A DNA stretch of 64,000 nt. Origin: Bacillota bacterium. GTDB taxonomy: Bacteria; Bacillota; Clostridia; Christensenellales; SZUA-584. The position numbers were made by a program, and so were the translations under genes. Shown here one piece after another: positions 16,772-24,529 of this stretch (its first letter is position 1; every line of letters begins with the position of its first letter). Under the pieces are notes generated by a model. The model saw nothing but the letters and a program-made list of their open reading frames with translations, was not told the origin of the DNA and did not search any database. The stretch is taken from contig JAEWRI010000023.1 in the NCBI GenBank assembly GCA_023460085.1, forward strand, positions 1-64,000, written 5' to 3'.

Positions 16772-17382
16772 AAAACATCGTAAAGATAACTTTCAACCTG
16801 CTCTTGATTACCATCGTGTGCGCTGCCGCGCTGGGCGCGGTGAACTATGTCACTGCCGGTCCCATCGCGGAGCGGGCCGCGGAGGAAGCGCGTCAGGCGC
16901 GCCAGTCCGCGTATCCGGGCGCGGCGGATTTCAACGCGCTGTATGATCCCGACGCGCTGCCGGAGGTGACGCTGGCTTCGCTGATCGGGGAGACGGAGAT
17001 ACCCAAGGAATACGGCATTATCAAAAGCGTGTACGCAGCGGTGGATGCGGACGGCAATGAGATAGGCATCGTGGCGGGCGTCGTTACCAAGGGCTTCAAC
17101 TCCGGACTGCATATGACGGTCGGCATCGCGGCGGACGGCACCATACAGGGCGTCATCGTGGGCGACAACACCGAGACGGCAGGCCTCGGCGCGAAGGCGT
17201 CCGAGGACGAGTTCGAGGGGCAGTACGCGGGTCAGCAGGGCGAGCTCACTGTCGTGAAAGCCAATCCCGGCGCAGGACAGGTGGAGGCGATCGCCGGCGC
17301 GACCATCACCTCTAAGGGAGTGACCAACGCGGTGAACGCGGTGAGCGCATTCTACGCCGACATGACAGGAGGCGCGCAATGA
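16768..17382 (+). CDS. rnfG: Electron transport complex subunit RnfG
   Basis: 204 residues. One N-terminal membrane anchor (about residues 7-27) and an extracytoplasmic FMN-binding domain with the flavinylation motif AGATITSKGV near residue 178, where Thr is the covalent FMN site in the family. It overlaps both rnfD and rnfE by ATGA junctions. Confidence 0.96.
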   Translation: MKNIVKITFNLLLITIVCAAALGAVNYVTAGPIAERAAEEARQARQSAYPGAADFNALYDPDALPEVTLASLIGETEIPKEYGIIKSVYAAVDADGNEIGIVAGVVTKGFNSGLHMTVGIAADGTIQGVIVGDNTETAGLGAKASEDEFEGQYAGQQGELTVVKANPGAGQVEAIAGATITSKGVTNAVNAVSAFYADMTGGAQ

Positions 17383-17999
17383 AAAAGAAACCATCGGCTC
17401 TGGCCGTACTGAAAAACGGAGTACTCGATGAGAACCCGACATTCCGGCTGCTGCTGGGCATGTGCCCGACGCTGGCCATTACGACGGCGGCCATCAACGG
17501 CATTGGCATGGGCCTCGCGGCTACGTTCGTGCTCGTGGGTTCCAACGTGTTCGTGTCGCTGCTGCGGAATTTTATCCCGCCCAAGGTGCGCATCCCCGCA
17601 TTCGTCGTGATTATCGCGGCGTTTGTGACCATCGTGCAGCTGGTTTTAAAGGCGTTTGTACCTGCGCTGGATAAGGCGCTGGGCATCTACATTCCGCTGA
17701 TCGTCGTCAACTGTATCATCATCGCGCGCAGCGAGGCGTTCGCGTATAAGAATGGTGTGGGTGCGTCGTTCCTGGACGGCATTGGAATGGGCGTGGGCTT
17801 TACCATCGCGCTCGTCATCGTGGCGTCCATCCGCGAAATTCTGGGCAACGGCACCATCTTCGGCGCACAGCTCTTCGGCGACAATTTCCTGCCCGCGGTG
17901 GGCATGGTGAGCCCCTCGGGCGGCTTCATTACGCTGGGTCTTGTCATTGCGCTGATCAATTGGATTATGGCGCGCCGTAAGAAGAAGGAGGTGCACTGA
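17379..17999 (+). CDS. rnfE: Electron transport complex subunit RnfE
   Basis: 206-residue membrane subunit homologous to NqrD, with about six helices. LRNFIPPKVRIPAFVVIIA and the paired SREILG-like segment (SIREILGNG) are family features. It is paralogous to RnfA downstream; together they surround the intramembrane iron-sulfur site. It overlaps rnfG by four bases. Confidence 0.96.
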   Translation: MKKKPSALAVLKNGVLDENPTFRLLLGMCPTLAITTAAINGIGMGLAATFVLVGSNVFVSLLRNFIPPKVRIPAFVVIIAAFVTIVQLVLKAFVPALDKALGIYIPLIVVNCIIIARSEAFAYKNGVGASFLDGIGMGVGFTIALVIVASIREILGNGTIFGAQLFGDNFLPAVGMVSPSGGFITLGLVIALINWIMARRKKKEVH

Positions 18000-18000
18000 G

Positions 18001-18591
18001 ATGCAGGATTTCACGTTTTCAGGCATACTGCTGCTGCTGCTCAGCGGAATACTCGTCAATAACTTTGTGCTTTCGCGAATCCTGGGCATCTGCCCGTTCA
18101 TCGGCGTGTCCAAGCGCGTGGAGACGGCGCTGGGTATGGGCCTTGCCGTTACGTTCGTCATGGCGCTGGCCTCGGTCATCTGCTGGCTGGTGCAGTACTA
18201 CCTGCTGGAGCCGCTGGGCCTTGGCTATCTGCAGACCATCGCGTTCATACTCGTCATCGCGGCGCTGGTGCAGCTCGTGGAGATGGCGCTGCAGAAGAGC
18301 GTACCGTCGCTGTACCGTGCGCTTGGCATTTATCTGCCGCTGATCACGACCAACTGCGCGGTGCTGGGCGTAGCGATATTGAACATTGACGAAGGATATA
18401 ATCTGGTACAGACGCTTGTCAACGGCATCGGCGGGGCGCTGGGCTTTATGCTCGCCATCGTGCTGTTCGCGGGCATCAGAGAGCGCATGGAGCTGGCGCC
18501 CATTCCGGCGCCGCTGAAGGATTTCCCCATCGCGCTGATATCGGCGGGGTTGATGTCGCTGGCATTCCTGGGCTTCCAGGGCCTCGTTTAA
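18001..18591 (+). CDS. rnfA: Electron transport complex subunit RnfA
   Basis: 196-residue membrane subunit homologous to NqrE, with six helices and the conserved NNFVLSRILGICPFIGVS and ITTNCAVLG segments. The latter holds one of the Cys ligands of the intramembrane cluster in the family. It starts one base after the rnfE stop. Confidence 0.97.
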   Translation: MQDFTFSGILLLLLSGILVNNFVLSRILGICPFIGVSKRVETALGMGLAVTFVMALASVICWLVQYYLLEPLGLGYLQTIAFILVIAALVQLVEMALQKSVPSLYRALGIYLPLITTNCAVLGVAILNIDEGYNLVQTLVNGIGGALGFMLAIVLFAGIRERMELAPIPAPLKDFPIALISAGLMSLAFLGFQGLV

Positions 18592-18608
18592 GGAAAGGAA
18601 GAACGTTT

Positions 18609-19436
18609 ATGTTGGATGCAATACTGTGGCCGTTGGTCGCTTTGGGAGGCCTCGGGCTTTTGCTGGGCCTCGGGCTGGCCATCGCTTCTAAATTATTTGC
18701 CGTAGAGGCCGACCCAAAGGCGGAGGGTGTGCGCGAGCTGCTGCCCGGCGCCAACTGCGGCGGCTGCGGCTTTCCGGGCTGCGACGGCTTCGCAAAAGCG
18801 GTGGCTGCGGGCGAGGCGGACGCCAGCAAGTGCGTCGCCATATCGAAGGACAACCTTGCGTCCATCGGCACGCTGCTGGGTGTGGAGATGAAGACCGGTG
18901 AAAAGAATGTTGCGCGCGTATTGTGCCGCGGCGATTCGGAGAACTGCATTTCAAAATACCGTTACTCGGGTGTGCACGACTGCCGCGCCGCGGCGGCGCT
19001 GGCGGGCGGCCCGCGTTCGTGCCCGTTCGGATGCGTGGGGCTGCTGACGTGCGCGAAGTCTTGCCCGTTTGGTGCCATCTACCTCTCTGACAAGGGACTG
19101 GCGGCGGTGGACGAGGAGAAGTGCACCGGCTGCGGAACGTGCGTTGCAGTGTGCCCGAAGCATTGCTTTACCGTTATGCCGCAGAGCCGCAGCATCTATG
19201 TAACCTGCCGCACCACGCGCAAGGGCAAGGCCGTGGCGGAGGCATGCAAGGCAGGCTGCATCGCGTGCGGATTGTGCGCGAAAAAATGCCCCGAAGGCGC
19301 AATCACCATTGTAGACAACCTGCCCGTCATCGACTATGATAAATGCACGGGCTGCGGCACCTGCGCCGCCGTATGTCCGAAGGGTGCCATCTTCGCGCCC
19401 AATAAGCCGCAGTCCAAAGCGGCAAGGGAGGCATGA
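18609..19436 (+). CDS. rnfB: Electron transport complex subunit RnfB
   Basis: 275 residues. Ferredoxin-interacting entry subunit. An N-terminal membrane anchor (residues 1-27) is followed by the Fe-S domain NCGGCGFPGCDG. Ferredoxin-type motifs follow, including CTGCGTCVAVCP, CIACGLCAKKCP and CTGCGTCAAVCP. This accepts electrons from reduced ferredoxin made by enzymes such as the PFOR encoded at 20764. It is the last rnf gene and overlaps maf by four bases. Confidence 0.97.
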   Translation: MLDAILWPLVALGGLGLLLGLGLAIASKLFAVEADPKAEGVRELLPGANCGGCGFPGCDGFAKAVAAGEADASKCVAISKDNLASIGTLLGVEMKTGEKNVARVLCRGDSENCISKYRYSGVHDCRAAAALAGGPRSCPFGCVGLLTCAKSCPFGAIYLSDKGLAAVDEEKCTGCGTCVAVCPKHCFTVMPQSRSIYVTCRTTRKGKAVAEACKAGCIACGLCAKKCPEGAITIVDNLPVIDYDKCTGCGTCAAVCPKGAIFAPNKPQSKAAREA

Positions 19437-20017
19437 CGAAGCTGCCGCAAGTGATACTCGCCTCGGCGTCGCCGAGGCGGCAGGAACTGCTGAAATATCT
19501 GTTCCCGGAGTTTGAGGTGCTGCCGAGCGGCGCGCCCGAGGACGCAAGCGGGCATCCCGCCGGACAGGTGGTGACGCTGGCATTGCGCAAGGCGCGCGAC
19601 ATCGCGCAGCGCCATCCCGGCGCGCTGGTCATCGGCGCGGACACGCTGGTTGCCATATCCGCTCCGGGGACTTTCCGTGATCGCGTGCTGGGCAAGCCGC
19701 AGGACGAAACCGAAGCCGCGGCGATGCTGCGGCTTTTGTCGGATCGTACGCACCGCGTCTATACGGGCGTGGCGGCGCTGTTCGGCGGACAGGAACGGAC
19801 GGAGTACTGCATGACCCGGGTCACCTTCGCGCCTCTGTCGGACGATGAAATCGCAGGCTATATCGCCACGCGGGAGCCCATGGACAAGGCAGGGGCGTAC
19901 GGTATACAGGGCTTCGGCGCGAAGTTTATCCGCAAGGTAAACGGCTGCTATTTCAACGTGATGGGGCTGCCGCTGCGCACGCTGTATACCATGCTGAAGG
20001 AGATGGGGCTGCTGTGA
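19433..20017 (+). CDS. maf: Maf family nucleotide pyrophosphatase
   Basis: 194 residues. Maf enzymes hydrolyse non-canonical or modified nucleoside triphosphates. The start motif ILASASPRRQELL, VIGADTLVA, KPQDETEA and the late AGAYGIQGFGAKF are all present. It is coupled to rnfB through ATGA and to the next small gene through a GTGA overlap, so it is transcribed with rnf. No functional link to electron transport is known. Confidence 0.95.
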   Translation: MTKLPQVILASASPRRQELLKYLFPEFEVLPSGAPEDASGHPAGQVVTLALRKARDIAQRHPGALVIGADTLVAISAPGTFRDRVLGKPQDETEAAAMLRLLSDRTHRVYTGVAALFGGQERTEYCMTRVTFAPLSDDEIAGYIATREPMDKAGAYGIQGFGAKFIRKVNGCYFNVMGLPLRTLYTMLKEMGLL

Positions 20018-20298
20018 GGCTGCTTGCGATGGAAGCGGAAATTTTCGGCGCGGACTGGAGCGGCGCACAGGCGCTGCTGCGCGAGGAAGCGCGCGCGGTA
20101 TACGCGCTGCAGCTGAAAGACGTCGTTCGTGAAATATGGTTCACGGAGGAACACGAGGCGGTGCTGCTGCTGGAGTGCGCGGACAAGGCCGAAGCGGAGC
20201 GCCTGCTGGCGGAGCTTCCCCTGGTAAAGGGCGGGTTGATTCGCTTCACGCTGAAGGAGCTTCATCCGTATGACGGGTATTCGCGGTTGATGGGATAG
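20014..20298 (+). CDS. Small dimeric alpha-beta barrel-like protein
   Basis: 94 residues from a GTG that overlaps the maf stop (GTGA); an ATG at 20029 is the alternative. The pattern REIWFTEEHEAVLLLECADKA, then LPLVKGGLIRFTLKEL and PYDGYSRL resembles small YciI/muconolactone-isomerase-like barrel proteins. No catalytic assignment is possible. It is the last gene of the rnf transcript, followed by a strong terminator. Confidence 0.75.
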   Translation: MRLLAMEAEIFGADWSGAQALLREEARAVYALQLKDVVREIWFTEEHEAVLLLECADKAEAERLLAELPLVKGGLIRFTLKELHPYDGYSRLMG

Positions 20299-20314
20299 AA
20301 TAACCAAGAACGAC

Positions 20315-20339
20315 AAGAGGCGATGCGCCTCTTTTTTTG
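20315..20339 (+). terminator. Terminator of the rnf operon
   Basis: AAGAGGCG-ATG-CGCCTCTT followed by a T run, 17 bases after the last stop codon. Confidence 0.88.
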
Positions 20340-20340
20340 T

Positions 20341-20369
20341 TTGTCGTGAAGGGCTGCGTGTGATAGAAT
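20341..20369 (+). promoter_or_regulatory. Promoter of small gene 20402
   Basis: TTGTCG, 17-base spacer, TAGAAT; 32 bases before the start codon. Confidence 0.55.
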
Positions 20370-20401
20370 TCGACTAATGATTTCATCAGGAGGAAGCGGA
20401 T

Positions 20402-20683
20402 ATGACGCGTTATCACATGATGATCGTGGAGACGGATGAGAGGAGCGGCTGCATTGGCTTTTATTCCACCGACACAGCGGTGCTGCTGTACCTGTCGACG
20501 GAGATGGGCGCGCGCTTTGGCGTGCTGCGCACTGAAACGGAGGAGGTTGCGCAGGCAGGACAGATGTCCCTGTTCTTGCGACAGCCGGGTAATATCCGAA
20601 TGGCGGTGCACTATGTCAATCAGTTTCTTTGCGGCAGCGGCTGGGAGCCCTTCGACCCGGGCTGCTTCCGTCTGCGGTACTAG
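20402..20683 (+). CDS. Small hypothetical protein
   Basis: 93 residues, soluble, not recognised. It has its own promoter and a strong AGGAGGAAG ribosome-binding site. The sequence alternates strands and helices (HMMIVETDE, GCIGFYSTDTAVLLYLS, RMAVHYVNQFL). Two terminators flank it, so it is a stand-alone gene. Confidence 0.65.
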   Translation: MTRYHMMIVETDERSGCIGFYSTDTAVLLYLSTEMGARFGVLRTETEEVAQAGQMSLFLRQPGNIRMAVHYVNQFLCGSGWEPFDPGCFRLRY

Positions 20684-20721
20684 GCATAATGCGCCCGCGC
20701 TTTGCGCGTACATACTGAAAA

Positions 20722-20749
20722 AAGGCTCTCCGGTTTCCCGGAGAGCCTT
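20722..20749. terminator. Bidirectional terminator for PFOR and 20402
   Basis: AAGGCTCTCCGG-TTTC-CCGGAGAGCCTT. The A run on the left gives T6 on the minus strand, so it is best suited to end the PFOR transcript. Confidence 0.85.
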
Positions 20750-20763
20750 CGTGCATATATCCC

Positions 20764-23700
20764 TTATTTGTTTTCCGCCATGCGCTTGTAGTACTCGTAG
20801 CGCTCTTTGGCTTCCTGCTCCGCCGTCTTGAACAGCACCTCCGCTTCCTGCGGGAACTGCTGCGAGAGCGTACGGTAGCGGTTTTCGCTGCCGATGAACT
20901 CCTGATAGCTGCCCGTGGGCTCCTTGCTGTCCAGCGTGAAGGGGTTCTTGCCCTCTGCCTTGAGCGCCGGATTGAACCGGTACAGGTGCCAGTAGCCCGC
21001 TTCCACCGCCCGCTTCATCTCGGCCTGAGACTTGCTCATATTGATGCCGTGGTTGATGCAGGGCGCGTAGGCGATGACGAGCGACGGGCCCGGATAGGCT
21101 TCCGCCTCCTGCAGGGCCTTCAGCAGCTGGTTATGGTTGGAACCCATGGCGACCTGCGCGACGTAGATGTAACCGTACGTCATGGCAATCGCGCCAAGGT
21201 CCTTCTTTTTGGTACGCTTGCCGGCCGCCGCAAACTTCACGACAGAGCCGGTCGGCGTGGCCTTGCTGGCCTGACCGCCCGTGTTGGAGTACAGCTCGGT
21301 ATCGAGCACCAGCACGTTGACGTCCTCGCCCTGTGCCAGCACGTGATCCAGACCGCCGTAGCCGATGTCGTATGCCCAGCCGTCGCCGCCGAATACCCAG
21401 ACCGACTTCTTCACGAACAGATCGCTCATCGACGCGATTTCCTTCGCAAGAGCGTCCAGCTCGCAGCCGCAGTCCTTGCAGCCCGCCACCATTTCGCCGA
21501 GCGCCGCGGAAGCAGCCCTGCTGTCTTCGCCGTCGTCCTTTACCGCCAGCCACGCGTCGCAAACCGCCTTGGCTTCCGCTCCGCCCTTCGCGCCGAACTC
21601 TTCGACGAGCATGGCGAGACGGTCACGCTGCTGCTTGACGCCAAGGCCGATGCCGTAGCCAAACTCAGCGTTGTCCTCGAACAGAGAGTTGCCCCATGCC
21701 GGGCCATGGCCCTTGGCATTCTTCGTATACGGGCAGGTGGGCGTATTGCCGCCGTAGATGGACGAGCAGCCCGTGGCGTTGGCGACGATCATGCGGTCGC
21801 CGAACAGCTGCGTGATGAGCTTGATATACGGTGTCTCGCCGCAGCCCGCGCACGCGCCGGAGAACTCGAACAGCGGCTTTTGGAACTGAGAACCGATGAC
21901 GGTGCTCTTGCTGACCTGTACTTCCGGCTCGGGCAGATTAATGGCATATTCCCAGTTTGCGCTTTCCTTTTCACATTCCTCGACCAACGGCACCATGACC
22001 AGCGCTTTTTCCTTGGCCGGGCAGATGTCCGCACAGTTGCCGCAGCCGGTGCAATCCAGCGGCGAAATCTGCATGCGGAACTTGTACCCCGCGACATCCT
22101 TGCCTCTGGCGTCCTTGGTGACATAGCCTGCCGGAGCGTCCGCGAGGGTTTCCGGCTTCGCGAGGAAGGGACGGATAACCGCGTGCGGGCAGACGTACGA
22201 GCACTGATTGCACATGATGCAGTTCTCCGGGATCCACTTCGGTACGTTCACCGCGATGCCGCGCTTCTCGTACTGGGTTGTGCCGGTCGGGAAGAAGCCG
22301 CGCGGATCGAATGCCGAAACCGGCAGCTCGTCGCCCTTCTGCGCAATGATGGGGTACAGCACCTTTGCGAAGAACTCGCCCGCCTCGGCCGGGGCCTGCG
22401 CCAGCGGCGCGCCTTCGGTGGTGGCAGCCCAGCTTTCGGGATACTTGACCTCGGTCAGGTTTTCCGCGCCCATGTCGATGGCGGCATAGTTCAGCTGGAC
22501 GATTTTGTCGCCCTTCTTGCCATAGGTTTTCTTGGCCGCCTGCTTCATGTAGTCGATGGCTTCCTTATCCGGGATGATGCCCGCCACCTTGAAGAACGCC
22601 GCCTGCATGATGGTGTTGATGCGCCCGCCCATGCCGGCTTTTTCCGCCATGTCGATGGCGTCGATAGTGTAGAACTTCAGCTTTTTCTTCGCGATGGTGT
22701 TCTTCACCACGGCAGGCAGCTCGCATTCCATCTGCTCGAGGGTCCAGGGAGAGTTGAGCAGGAACACGCCGCCCTCCTTGGCGTCGGAAAGCATATCGTA
22801 GCGCGTCACGTACGAGGGGTTGTGGCACGCGATGAAATCCGCGACGTCGATGAGGTACGCCGACTGAATGGGCTGCTTGCCAAAACGCAGGTGAGACACT
22901 GTAAGGCCGCCGGACTTCTTTGAGTTGTAGTAGAAGTATCCTTGCGCGTACATGTCGGTGTGGTCGCCGATGATTTTGATGGAGTTCTTATTCGCGCCTA
23001 CGGTGCCGTCCGCGCCGAGGCCGTAGAACTTGCAGCGAACCGTACCCTCCGGGGCCGCGTCAATCCGGCTGGAGTAGTCCAGCGAGAGGTTCGTTACGTC
23101 GTCGTTGATGCCCACGGTGAAGTGGTTCTTCATCGCGCCCGCGAGATTGTCGTACACCGCTTTGACCATCGAGGGGGTGAACTCCTTCGAGGACAGGCCG
23201 TACCGGCCGCCGATGACCTGAACGCCGGTTCTGCCGGTTTCCGCCAGTGCGGTGATGACGTCCTGATAAAGCGGTTCGCCCAGCGCGCCGGGCTCCTTCG
23301 TGCGGTCGAGCACGGAAATCTTCTTGACGGTCTTCGGCAGCACATCGATGAAGTGCTTCGCGGAGAACGGACGGTACAGGCGAACCTTGATGGCGCCCAC
23401 CTTGTAGCCGTGCGCGTTTAAGTAGTTGATGGCTTCTTCCACGGTTTCAGCACCGCTGCCCATCAGTACGATGACGTTTTCGGCATCCGGAGCGCCCACG
23501 TAATCGAACAGGCCGTACTTGCGGCCAAACGTCTTATAGAACTCGTCCATCACGGACTCGACGATGCCCGGCACTGCGTCATAATATTTGTTGGCCGCTT
23601 CACGATTCTGGAAGTAGATGTCCGGATCCTGAGCCGTACCCTGCAGGTGCGGGTGCTCCGGATTCATCGCGCGCGCGCGGAATTCCGCGATGGCCTTTTT

Positions 23701-24285
23701 GTCGACCATCTGCGCCAGCTTTTCATAATCGAGCAGTTCCACCTTCTGCACTTCGTGGGAGGTGCGGAAGCCGTCGAAGAAATGAAGGAACGGTACCTTC
23801 GCTTTCAGCGTGGCAAGGTGAGAAACTGCGGCGAGGTCCATGACCTCCTGAACGCTGCAGGCCGACAGCATCGCAAAGCCGGTCTGACGGGTGGACATCA
23901 CGTCGCTGTGATCGCCGAAGATGGACAGCGCGTGCGCGGCGAGTGAGCGGGCCGTGACGTGGAACACGCAGGGCAGCAGCTCTCCCGCTATTTTGTACAT
24001 GTTGGGAATCATCAGCAGCAGGCCCTGCGACGCGGTGAACGTTGAGGTGAACGCGCCCGCCGAGAGAGAGCCGTGTACGGCGCCCGCAGCGCCCGCCTCG
24101 GACTGCATCTCCGCGATGCGCATCTTCTGCCCGAAGATGTTCCTTCTATCGTGAGCCGCCCATTCGTCGCAGATTTCTGCCATGGGCGATGAGGGTGTGA
24201 TGGGGTAGATAGCGCCGACGTCTGAGAACGCGTATGCCACATGGGCAGCGGCGGTATTGCCATCAATTGTCTGTTTGGTCGCCAT
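20764..24285 (-). CDS. nifJ: Pyruvate:ferredoxin (flavodoxin) oxidoreductase
   Basis: 1173-residue homodimer-type PFOR: pyruvate + CoA to acetyl-CoA + CO2 with reduction of ferredoxin. The N-terminal domain starts DGNTAAAHVAYAFSD and contains AIYPITPSSPMAE. Two ferredoxin motifs lie mid-protein (CIMCNQCSYVCP, CTGCGNCADICP). The TPP domain holds CAGCGETPY, NATGCSSIYGGN and GGDGWAYDIGYGGLDH. The start at 24285 is set by AAGGAGGAG six bases upstream; the frame continues 15 codons further without support. The product, reduced ferredoxin, is the substrate of the Rnf complex encoded just upstream on the other strand. Confidence 0.98.
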   Translation of the reverse strand: MATKQTIDGNTAAAHVAYAFSDVGAIYPITPSSPMAEICDEWAAHDRRNIFGQKMRIAEMQSEAGAAGAVHGSLSAGAFTSTFTASQGLLLMIPNMYKIAGELLPCVFHVTARSLAAHALSIFGDHSDVMSTRQTGFAMLSACSVQEVMDLAAVSHLATLKAKVPFLHFFDGFRTSHEVQKVELLDYEKLAQMVDKKAIAEFRARAMNPEHPHLQGTAQDPDIYFQNREAANKYYDAVPGIVESVMDEFYKTFGRKYGLFDYVGAPDAENVIVLMGSGAETVEEAINYLNAHGYKVGAIKVRLYRPFSAKHFIDVLPKTVKKISVLDRTKEPGALGEPLYQDVITALAETGRTGVQVIGGRYGLSSKEFTPSMVKAVYDNLAGAMKNHFTVGINDDVTNLSLDYSSRIDAAPEGTVRCKFYGLGADGTVGANKNSIKIIGDHTDMYAQGYFYYNSKKSGGLTVSHLRFGKQPIQSAYLIDVADFIACHNPSYVTRYDMLSDAKEGGVFLLNSPWTLEQMECELPAVVKNTIAKKKLKFYTIDAIDMAEKAGMGGRINTIMQAAFFKVAGIIPDKEAIDYMKQAAKKTYGKKGDKIVQLNYAAIDMGAENLTEVKYPESWAATTEGAPLAQAPAEAGEFFAKVLYPIIAQKGDELPVSAFDPRGFFPTGTTQYEKRGIAVNVPKWIPENCIMCNQCSYVCPHAVIRPFLAKPETLADAPAGYVTKDARGKDVAGYKFRMQISPLDCTGCGNCADICPAKEKALVMVPLVEECEKESANWEYAINLPEPEVQVSKSTVIGSQFQKPLFEFSGACAGCGETPYIKLITQLFGDRMIVANATGCSSIYGGNTPTCPYTKNAKGHGPAWGNSLFEDNAEFGYGIGLGVKQQRDRLAMLVEEFGAKGGAEAKAVCDAWLAVKDDGEDSRAASAALGEMVAGCKDCGCELDALAKEIASMSDLFVKKSVWVFGGDGWAYDIGYGGLDHVLAQGEDVNVLVLDTELYSNTGGQASKATPTGSVVKFAAAGKRTKKKDLGAIAMTYGYIYVAQVAMGSNHNQLLKALQEAEAYPGPSLVIAYAPCINHGINMSKSQAEMKRAVEAGYWHLYRFNPALKAEGKNPFTLDSKEPTGSYQEFIGSENRYRTLSQQFPQEAEVLFKTAEQEAKERYEYYKRMAENK

Positions 24286-24370
24286 TGGTACTCCTCCTTC
24301 AGGTTTGAAAATCACTATAGTAAACCGCACTGAAAAACGCGGGCTTATAGCCTACTGGACATTCCAAGCA

Positions 24371-24399
24371 ATTATATATTCTTTCGCAAAAATGATCAA
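24371..24399 (-). promoter_or_regulatory. PFOR promoter
   Basis: On the minus strand TTGATC, a 17-base spacer and TATAAT, about 85 bases before the start codon. The leader shows no recognisable riboswitch. Confidence 0.7.
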
Positions 24400-24462
24400 C
24401 TTAAAAAGCTTTTTTAGCTTTGTTTTTGGCTTGTAGAAGGCCTGCGGATTTGCGGCGGACGT

Positions 24463-24494
24463 AAAAAAGTCCGGGGCATTATGCCGCCGGACTT
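24463..24494 (-). terminator. Terminator of chemoreceptor gene
   Basis: AAGTCCGG and CCGGACTT with a nested GGCAT/ATGCC stem. The minus-strand copy ends in T6. It lies 36 bases after the chemoreceptor stop. Confidence 0.8.
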
Positions 24495-24529
24495 CTTGGA
24501 TGGCTGTTGGAGAGAGAAGACGGAGCATC

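Noticed and set aside
20986..22923. A 645-codon plus-strand open frame opposite PFOR
   Set aside because: PFOR on the minus strand is certain and the opposite frame has no motif or ribosome-binding site.
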